Assembly (NCBI GenBank): GCA_025617745.1
Contig: CM046853.1
Location: 1,918,873 to 1,982,872 of the forward strand
Source of the DNA: Heliocidaris erythrogramma
Taxonomy: Eukaryota > Echinodermata > Echinoidea > Camarodonta > Echinometridae
Length of the DNA: 64,000 nt
Direction: 5' to 3'
In this document: piece by piece, positions 12,323 to 22,800 of the stretch
Position numbering within the stretch: the stretch's first letter is position 1
Layout of the letters: each line of letters begins with the position of its first letter
Translations under genes and position numbers: made by a program
Notes under the pieces: generated by a model
Database searches by the model: none
What the model was told of the DNA's origin: nothing
What the model saw: only the letters and a program-made list of their open reading frames with translations

Positions 12323-12497
12323 CAGTGGGATCTCACTATAACAAACTCCTTTGGACCAGTGAAATTACCTCTTTATATCGAAACTTTTTATATGAGGTCT
12401 AGAAAACAACAGAATATAAAGAAGCGGGACCTACAAAAGTACCTTGTATAATGAGAGTTTGTTATAACAATATGTTCTATATAACAAATTTCCACTG
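12323..12497. mobile_element. pogo/mariner-like MITE, copy 2
   Basis: Starts CAGTGGGATCTCACTATAAC and ends GTTATAACAATATGTTCTATATAACAAATTTCCACTG (read in two parts), with TA on the left and CA (decayed TA) on the right. More diverged than copies 1 and 3 but with the same end layout. Confidence 0.65.
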
Positions 12498-12872
12498 CAC
12501 TTGTTTAAGTGTCATTTTAAGTTCATACACTGATATGGTAATCAAGACATGTTTAATCATAACTAACATACATGTAGCTACAAGTATGTCATTCACTCTC
12601 AAACATGAATTTTTTTTTTTACAAACAGGCATGTCAGTCATACACAATAGTTCCTAGTACAAACATCATACACCCCTAACATTACTTTTGCTCACAATAC
12701 AGCACATTCTCTGTAAAGTAGATTTACTTGACTTCATTTTTTTTTTCTTTACCAATAAAAGTACACCTCAAATGCCAAGATAATTGCTCGCTGTATTGAT
12801 ATATATGTTTGAGACATGTGTATGTATGTACAGGCTGAATACAATAAAAATACATTGAATGTCAGGGGTCTG

Positions 12873-13120
12873 CTCGCTATTCATAAGGGCCGCTATTCAT
12901 AGAAAACCGCTATTCATTTAACATGCGTTATGAATAGTTATGAATAGTGGTCCTTATGAACGGAGGTCCTTATGAATAGCGAGGTAATTTGTCTGTGGTT
13001 TGCTCGCTATTCATAAGGACCGCTGTGCATACAAACCGCTATTCATTTAGTCACATGTTATATATAGCGGTCATTATGAATAAGTGGTCCTGATGAATAG
13101 CGGTCCTTATGACTAGCAAG
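12873..13120. mobile_element. Two adjacent copies of a palindromic element
   Basis: Each copy (12873-12983 and 13003-13120) begins CTCGCTATTCATAAGG and ends with its mirror (TTATGAATAGCGAG, or the decayed TTATGACTAGCAAG). The arms are built from the sub-repeat CGCTATTCAT. A 19-bp spacer separates them, and both are preceded by TCTG...TTTGCTCG-like context, so the pair probably arose by tandem duplication. Confidence 0.75.
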
Positions 13121-13671
13121 GTTACCCCAAATGTCTATATCAACAAGAGTATCTTTTCAATTTCAGAGCTGAAATCTTCATTTAGGAAAAATCTTTTCAT
13201 TGGGGTCAATATTGGGGTCAATTATGCGGTGTTTTAAGGAGTTATTTTACAATATTAAGATGGATCACAATGGTGAACCTTAGCCAGTCAATAGTAAAAG
13301 TCCTATGAACAAGTGTTTAACACTGATGTAATTTTGAAGCAAACAATCATGGATTTACTATTAGCCATTCAAAATCACTGTTTGCTTATCCTACATCATA
13401 ATCTTTTAGGTATACATAAATATTTAGGGCAATTCTGTTGACACAATATGGTGCATATATTATTTTGTGTATTTACCCAACAAAGCAACATGCACAATTG
13501 CAACTGAGTCACCAAGCTCTGCATACAGATGGCACTATGTAATGTAGATTACAGTGGTATAATCGCTCGAAAGTGTTATAAGAAATCAATACATTTTGAA
13601 TTCACTTCTCTACTTCTACTTCCTAGCCTTCTTACACATAAATCTTATTTAATCTATTTTAAAATTCATAA
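13121..13671. other. BAP1 3' flank / probable 3' UTR
   Basis: No protein-like frame. Holds the stretch downstream of the BAP1 stop on the - strand. I did not find a convincing AATAAA on the - strand, so the 3' end of the transcript is not placed. Confidence 0.4.
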
Positions 13672-13896
13672 TTACTTGTACTTCCCTGACTTCTTGCGGA
13701 TACCTCTTGATCTATTCTTCCTTCTCCTCCTGTCAGGTTTACGATTTCTTTGGAGTCGTCCTAGTGAGATACCTTGTCTTCTTTTGATGAGAGTGTGTTT
13801 CTCTACCAGTGGGGCTAGTTTACCCTGCTCAGCCAGCATAGACAGGAATGTGAAGATAAATGGATCGTAGTTGTGGGTGCGTCGGTTGTCATCAAT
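13672..13896 (-). CDS. BAP1: BAP1 exon 12 (C terminus)
   Basis: 74 codons plus [37 protein letters not shown], then [20 protein letters not shown] and a Lys/Arg tail, the counterpart of the human ULD end and nuclear-localisation signal. Confidence 0.96.
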   Translation of the reverse strand: MDDNRRTHNYDPFIFTFLSMLAEQGKLAPLVEKHTLIKRRQGISLGRLQRNRKPDRRRRKNRSRGIRKKSGKYK

Positions 13897-16800
13897 CTGT
13901 ACAAAATATGATTTTAGATGGACAAGCTACATGTATTAATATTACAAGTTAGGAGGTTGGGCTTTCATCCACTGAGCTTGCTAAAATGACAAGTTAATTA
14001 CATTACTATAAACAAGAAACATTTATATGAAACAAGCTCTAATTTTTCGTTGGCTCCACCATGATGTGTAAAAGTTTATTTTCACAAATGATAGAACCCC
14101 CCCCCCCCCCCCCAAAAAAAAAGGAGGAAGTTTATGTCTCCATGTGTTCTGCCTTGGTGTATGACTGTATGTGTTTCATTTTATTCCTTTTCTACTGATG
14201 CAAGTGTTCTTTAGGTTATCAAATGGTGTCTGTCATGGCAGTAAATTTACCTTGTATTTGTTTCTCTTCTCTCTCTCATCCTGTAATCTCTGCTCATATA
14301 CGCTGATTTCACTTTCTACTCCTTTCAAGACATCCAGAAGCTCCTATAAATGAATCAATGGTGATGCAATAACAATTAGAACACATACTGATCATCATTT
14401 AAAAGAACAGCAGTTCTAAGGAGAATGAGTAAGTGAGCGAAAGAGAGAGAAAAAACCACAAAGAAATTGAGAGGGGGAAAATAGAGACTAATAGAGGGGA
14501 CATAAAAGTAAGACATGAAGGAATTATAATTAGAGTAATAAAAGTGAGAGTATATGTATGTATGTATGAAATACTCTTGTGGCCAAATATTGACCTGGAG
14601 AACTTAATTTGTCCCTGAAGAAAAGAAAAATTCATGGTAATGGTATCATCAATTTGTACACACAGTACAAGTACTATTTCATCTTTACAAAAAATTGGTA
14701 TCTCATAGCCATGTTATAGGGGAGAGTTTTCTTTGGAAAAATGATCTTACTCCTGGTGTAAAGTGTTGTGTATCATCTTGTTTGTTAGCAGCTTTCTTGA
14801 TCTTTGTCCACACTGCAGCTTCTCGTTTACCAGAACCACGCCCACCTGATCCATCCTTGTTGAATAGCTGCCTCTTGGCTTGGATATCAGTATCATCAAA
14901 ATCAACACCTGGTCTCTTCCGCAAAGATTTCAACCTATTCAGGGGAGAAATTAATGCGACATTAATCACAATGTTCAATTCATTTCTATTTGATGCTCTT
15001 TGGTCCTCTTTGAACACAGACACAAATTATATAAAGCTTCCATATAACATTGAAAAAATCTTCTTTTTGTTTAACGAATGGAAAAAATAGTTTCCAGATT
15101 GTGCCAATTCAATGTATAAAAGAAATACTTTTGGAAATGGAGGACCCCGAAATGAAAGCATCACTAATAATATTTAATTCATTCATCTACGCCCCATGTC
15201 GAATTTGGGCCCCTTATGTCAAATATATGTTTATATCGACCCAACAAACAGAAAGAGACGGGATAGAAGCTACAAATGGGATTGAAAGAATACAAGCAAA
15301 AAAACAACTTTGAAAGAAGATGAATGCGACTGCGTCTCCTATATGCCTCCGCCTAAATTCAGTTGATGGCTCAAACTGTTCTAGAAATATTTGATAACGA
15401 GGCTAAAAACCAGTAATTTCATGTAATTTCATGTAAATTGACCTCTGTGACCTCTGGCCTTTGACCTACTTACCCCAAAATCTAATCAGTTCATCTTTCT
15501 ATGGGGATGCATACTGGTACCAAGTTTGAAGTTCTCACCTCAGATAGTTCTTGAGATATCGCGGTAACGGTGCTAAAAACCAGTAATTCCATGTAATTTC
15601 ATGTAAATTGACCTCTGTGACCTCTGAACTTTGACCTACCTACCCCAAAATCTAATCAGTTCCTCTTTCTATGGGGATACATACTGGTACCAAGTTTGAA
15701 GTTCTTACCTCAAATAGTTCTTCAGAAATCGCGGTAACGGTGCTAAAAACCAAGAATTTCATGTAATTTCATGTAAATTGACCTCTGTGACCTCCTTATC
15801 CCAAAATCTTATCAGTTCATCTTCGTATGGGGATACATACTAGTACCATGTTTGATGTTCTTACCTCAAACAGTTCTTGAGTTATCGCAGTAACGAGGCT
15901 AAAAACCAGTAATTTCATGTAATTTCATGTAAATTGACCTCTGTGACCTCTGGCCTTTGACCTACTTACCCCAAAATCTAATCAGTTCATCTTTCTATGG
16001 GGATACATACTGGTTCCAAGTTTGAAGTTCTTACCTGAAACAGTTCTTGAGATATCACGGTAACGGTGCTAAAAACCAAGAATTTCATGTAATTTCATGT
16101 AAATTGACCTCTGTGACCTCTGACCTTTGACTTACTTACCCAAAAATCTAATCAGTTCATCTTCGTATGGGGATACATACTAGTACCAAGTTTGAGGTTC
16201 CTACCTCAAATGATTCTTCAGATATCGCGGTAATGAGAAGTGGGATGGACGGACGGACGCACGGACAACCCGAAAACATAATGCCTCCGGCACCCACCTT
16301 CGGTGGGCGGAGGCATAAAAATAGAGTTGTCTCATACAGATTCCTTTGAATGATAATTTGCCTGATGCTACATGTTGTGCCTGAAATATAGAGATCACAA
16401 TCTAAATCTATGATTTACTTATGATACCTTCCAATATCCAATCCTCCAATTTCTCCTCCTTCATCAATAATGGCTTGCTTCCTCTCATCTTCAATCTTTG
16501 CAATGGCAGCTTCTAATTTATTTCTCTCATCCATGCAAGCTCCTGCTTTCCATGTCTGAAACTTATTGAGTTTGCTGGTGGTGGGACTGTTAGATCTAGA
16601 CTGATTGGCTGACTTGATGAGAGGAGAGTTGAAAGCACTACCCATCTCAGAAGCCGTGTCTGTGCTATAGTTGCTAGGAGACGGTGATGTTGGGATGCGA
16701 TCCGGTGCTGTGTGGATGGTGAGAGGTTGACATAAATCTGGAGGAATCTTTGCTGTAAAGGACAATAATGTCTTACTACTAATACTTGGCTCTGGTTTAA

Positions 16801-19800
16801 TCTCTTCTTTAATTTCTGGTTTCATCTCTGGTTTAATCTCCAATTTAGTCACCTCTTCCTTGATGCTCTCACTTTGATTAGTCTCATTTTCTTTGGTGTC
16901 CTTCTTCTTAGGGACCATTTCATTAGTTTCATTATGTTTGACTTCTCCATCCTCCTTACTATCCTCCATCTTCATGCTTTCTCCCTTGGTCTCTGTCACA
17001 TTCTCCACATCAATGATTTCCATACTCTCTGTCCAACTGCTTCCATCAGCATCATTGCTGTCTGTCTTCACCACAACACAAAGATTTAATTCATCTTTCT
17101 CTCCTATTTCACCTAGCCCTTGGGCTCTTAGCTCCTGGATATCATTTGTTTCAGTCTTACTTTGATCCTGCTCCAAAGATGAATTTAAACTCTTGTCCAC
17201 ATTCTTGTCCAAACTCTTGTCTGAACCCTTGTCCAAACTCTTGTCTTCTTCGCTCTCAGATTCTGCTGAGTCTGTGTTTGGGCTGGACATTGATTGCTCA
17301 TCACATGACAGAGGAGATTTACAGTAATTGTGACTGTCAAGAGCAGCTGGTAATCTGAAATTCAACACACACAACAATAACACACAAGTGATACATACAT
17401 GTACTTGATATTTATGTTTAAGGTATGTAATTCAGTATGATACGTCCAGAAATAGAGAGATGTACAGCTACAACATTTGCTACATGTAGATGTGATAGTA
17501 ATTCTATCCAATCCAATAACGTAAAAGGTAATAATCCCTTCTGATAAAATTAGCAAAAATAAATGTAAATCCTACTGATTTCTTAGATCAAATCTTTAAA
17601 TAGAAGAAGATGGAATGGATAAGTTAATGTCATTAAATACTATAAGAAAAAAATAATCTTCTCTCACTTGTAAACTGGTGTTGGACTTGGGCCTTTATCC
17701 ATCTGGATATGTTTCTTCTTCTTCTTCTTCTTTTTCTTTTTCTTCTTTTTGACCGAAGTGATCGGTTCAACAGATTGAATGCCTGCTTGCACAGAGTAAA
17801 TGCTTTGGAGGTTCTTTCTTTGGGCATCTAGACGATTTTCAGTTGATGTTGATTCCTTGTGTTCTTCCTTCATTGCACTACAGAGTGCTTCAGATGTTGC
17901 ATCAACATCTCTTGACAGTTTGAGTGACAGTTTCCCAGAGGGAGGTTTCTGTGTCGATTCCACAAGCTGAAAAACATAGATAAGAGCAGTTCAGTCTAAC
18001 TGGGATTTGTAACAGTTGTGTGATTCATTTCACATAAAATGTTATTATGTCAAAGTCACAAAAGCATGGTCTCTTTAAATAATCTTTGATCGCTTCACTA
18101 TGTCAGTTTCATATTGTGTAATCATTTCATTTCATATTTGTTTAAGGATCTTTGATACTGATAATGGATTGTACTAACCTGATTGAGAGTCTGCAGTAGA
18201 ATCTCTCTATTTGATCTGAGTGTAGAGAGCTTCTGTTCAATAGCTAGCATCTTGTCTGCTACAACAGCCATCAAACTAAACCTGATGTCTGATGATCCCC
18301 TGGAAATACAAGATATTTATGTTACTTTCACAAAAATAAATTTCACTATGAAGCAAGAAGTATAGTATTGTAGCATTTCTGACAAAGAAACGGTCTCCAA
18401 CAAACACCTTTAAAAAAAAAAGAAGACTATGAGCATAAAATATAAAACTGAAAAAGACGGGAGTCATGATAGAATATTAAAAGATAGATTTATGTTTCAA
18501 ATAAGCTGGAAAAAGAGTAAAAAGGAATCAAATTGAGAAGTCACAGAAAAAAAGAAAGAAATAAGGAGTTTTGCAGTGTATTACAAAAGGTGATTGCTGA
18601 TTTGTGACAGGATTACTAACTTCAAATCATAACTCATAGACCATACATGAAGGACAATTTCATAATGTACGTTGTACAGCCACATTAAATAAAATATGCC
18701 TTACCCTTCATTCTCCAGTCTATCAGCAATGACTCTCTGGAACTTAGCAGTCCATTCTTCTTTCTCATCCCAAGGCCCTACAATAAAAAATAAACACAAA
18801 TAAAACTTATTTTTATTAACCTTCTCTCAACAAGGACGGAGGCCGCTACAAGCTTCCGAATGTCTATGACCCGATCATCGGTCATTACGTCACTAAGGTC
18901 AAATCGGGTTGGTAAAGGCTGCAGTGGATAGCCAAAAATTTCGAGGTAAATTTTCCGTGTGTTGAGATTAAAAGTTTAATTTTTTAATAAATAAAACTTA
19001 TATTGAGCTGGCTACATTTAACTTCTTCAAGCACTGCTCATGAGATTTGCATCTTTTAAGAGGGCATATATTTTATGAATTAGATATAACTGATAGTACC
19101 AAAATTCAGAGAAAGGAAGTGGCTTTAGACATTGGTTTGGAAACCACTAAAATAACATTTATATTTAAGTAAATACTTGTGCAGGTGGTGTTTTCACAGA
19201 AACATTCATTAATAGCATCACATACCACATGAAACTGAATATTTGACTTCACTGTACATATGAAATTTACTCTTATAAATTTAAAGGAATTATTTGTTTG
19301 AACTTACCATGATCCAGAGGGCCACGCTTGAGTCCATCTAGTTCATACAGCCTTCCTCCTATAGGGACATAGCTAACAAAATGAAATGTTTCTCTAGCTC
19401 TAGTGATTCCTCCCGTTGCCTTCTCAGGTAATCTTGGAGGTTCAGGATGAGCATGGGCATTGTGAGCTTGAGCTATCTCTGGGACATTACCAATGGCTTC
19501 ACCTCGATCCTAACAGATTGGAAATAAAACAAAATAAATGTATCCAGGATTGGTTTTTTGTGAGCTCAGTTGCCAAGACCTTAAGAGAGACATCTGATAT
19601 TATTGGAAAATTGCATTTGATTACATTAGTACAGTGTTAGCTGGAAAATAACATAATACTGCATATCATGTTAAAGCTTAGATCACCATATACAGATTGA
19701 TTACACTCAAACCTGTGTCGGTAAAGATAATCATACATAAACTACTTGATTTGTATAGTCCTTTGTGAGTATCACATAATCCTAAAGTGTCTTCTGACAT

Positions 19801-22800
19801 GTCTACACATCTTTTTTTAAACAAATCCCACAAATTAAGGTTAAGATTAGTTTACATCGCCTCAGCAGACATAAGGAGGGAGAAATTCTTACCTCTGGGC
19901 TGAAGTTTTTGGTAAACTCCTTAAAGTTCGAAAGAGTTTTCCCCAAAGTTATGTCTTGGCAGTTGAGCAGTACACTCAGTAAAGCATGTGTAGCACAGGA
20001 ATTAGGTACAACCTATATAGAACAGAGAGATTGATACATATGTAAGCATAGCGTAATACAATATTAGATGTACAGGTAATATCATCCAATTGGAACATAA
20101 GATTATGACTGATATATATATGAAAAAAAAATAATGAAACACTATCCTCATGAGAAATGCTACTTATCACATTGTGTAACAATAGCAGTATTAAGGCATG
20201 ATACATCAATGTATATATCATATGCTTTTATTCAATATCAATTTTTCACACAATTTCATACCGACAGATACATGTATGTATGTCAAAGAGGATGAAATAT
20301 ATTGCTATTTACTAATAATCTGACAGACAAGTGAAGAAAAAGAAAGAATTATTAAAATAGTCATTCATCAACCATCTAAAACATGATGTGAGCTCACCTG
20401 GTGTGCAAAGAACATGTCTCTAAGAAGACCTGGATTAGTTACGTATGCATCATCTGATATGGACTGCACCTTACGTCTCGCACGACGCTCTTCGATCCAT
20501 TTAAAGAGAAAGATAAACCCATAGACTGGGCCATCAATGGGTTTTTGAAGGTCATAAACTTCCTCAACCTGTACACCTTTTGTTCCTAGATTTGATGAGA
20601 AGTTAAAAAAAAATGATATCTTTCAGAGCTGGTTTGAGATAAAAAATGATAATTCTCCATGGGTTGGAACACATGTGTCAATGCAAGTATAAACTGCTGA
20701 GTGATATATATGATGTAGTGTCAAATGATCAATAGCATAGAGGCTTAACTACAATCAAATCAAATAATGGAATCAGTAGATAAGGGGAAATAATCCCTCA
20801 TACAAGGTTCACTTCGGCAGAAGCAGACATGAAGTGATGCCCATACATTATATACTGTTGAGATTCAAATAAATGATTTCAAATTGGCTTACCAAACTCT
20901 TGAACAAGAAGGGTGAATACACCTGGAAATGAAATGAGATATAGAAAAATGATAAAATGAAGATGGTTTTATCCTCATGTCATAGCTGAAAATCTAAGCG
21001 GCCAAGTTAAAAATCATACAAGGCAGTCTATTTAACAATGATAATTGCAATTCTACATCTTGAAGAATATTGAAATGCAAATGAAATGGAGTAGAAGTAA
21101 TTTTAATTACGTCTGTCCATCTTCACTCATACCTCGCACCATCGCACGCATAGATGACAGTACGTACGCGTGTGAGATATTAGCACAATTAATTTTAGCA
21201 TGCTGCCTGAGAACTGCTCAGCGTTGCACTGCCTTGTACTCCGTTCATCTACAGCACACATTCTGTGCCAATCTCGCCGTCTTTGTAATACTAATCGCAT
21301 AGCGAAAGCTACACGTGAATGCTAAGTAAATCCCCATCGATGTCATGAATTGTAATTTTTTCATGTTTCTCATGATCCGACTGTTGAAGTGGTCGGATGG
21401 ACAGGAAGAGGAACAGTCTAGCAAACTCTGACGGTGATTTGCGAGGTGTATCGTACATGGAAATGGATGTATCTTGCTCACTGATTTTTTTGTTTACTTG
21501 TCTCTCCGCACAGGAGACTGCTTCCCCAGTGTGACTTGATGTTCAATGTCAAATTTTATAAAACATCAAGCCTGTGAGGCTAGATGCAACACAATTCTAT
21601 CACATAGGCATAAAATCATACTTGTTTTTTTAAGTTTGATTTGTATATTGAAGAAGAATAACAAAATACCAGTTTTACATTTGGAAGTACAAGTCAAGCC
21701 TCAAGGAATAATAAGCGAATAAAGGAGGAATAAAGGATTCCTCAAAACTTTTAGTAATGGAGAGTAAATTCAACTTATTTCTCAATATAATTAGAATCAG
21801 AAATTTGATACTACATTTGTATTGCAAACTATACACAGGCCTACAAAAGTTTTTTTTTTTTTTTTTTAGGAGCTGGGAAACTAATAGGCCTTTTTTATAT
21901 CATCCTCATCATGCTCATCGAAAAGAAAGACGACAGTTATTCGGAAGGTATTGTAACAAAAAATATAAGTACCTAAAGTAGCCTTAAATGAAGTTATAGT
22001 TTTGTTATAGTTTTGACATACGATCTTGGATTTAAGAGGCACCCAACCTTTCAAAGGACTGCTGTGCGCAGCCCGAACGCTAATACGCATTCGGGCTGCC
22101 GCAGTCAGGGCCTATGACTATGTATACTATGAGTGGCGATGCGCATATTCAAAGCTAAGCTTAGTCGCGCATAGCCAGGACTAGCTTCCCGAGTGTAAAA
22201 AAAAAAAAAAAAATGGGCTATACGCCTTTTACATCACAAAGCTAGGTGTTTTATTACCGCGCACGGTTAGCAGGACATGAAAAATACCTGAAATAATTAA
22301 ATATGCCTTTCCTGCTAAATCCCGCGACCGACAGGTTCTTCACCACAGCATCACCACAGCATCAAATAAAAAAAGAAACTCTGTAACGTACAGCATATAT
22401 ACCACTCATAGGTACACGCCATTGCCGACTGTGTAGGAATGCAGCCAACACACATCCCATACCTAAACTGCATCACTGTGCATTTTTGGCTATATTTAAG
22501 TGAAACTCATATATTGCAGTTTACTTAAATCTAAATACTTATGTTGAATAATAGATGATTAAAACTTACCAGTTTGTTTTGTGACCTTTGAAGAGGGTTT
22601 CCTGAAATTTTGGGTAATTTTTGTCGATAACTCCTATCGAGACTGTCCCGTCAGCATCCATTTTGTATTTTTCACGATTATGATGAAGGGAGCCCTCAGC
22701 GCTCGTAGTGGTACCGGCACGATCGGTTCGTCGATCTCCTACGAAGACCTGAAAGGGCCAAACTGACGACGTAAAAAAATAAGAAATATTACGTACGTAC

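Larger units (their letters stand above)
17967..20892 (-). other. BAP1 introns 2-7 as a group
   Basis: Apart from exons 3-7 the stretch holds introns of about 210-530 bp. They contain A/T runs and a few GA patches (18400-18560). A GC-richer patch at 18830-18910 with CGGAGGCCGC shows no fold or frame I can support. Confidence 0.5.

Noticed and set aside
16874..17358. Three overlapping + strand frames of 70-90 codons.
   Set aside because: They are antisense shadows of BAP1 exon 9.
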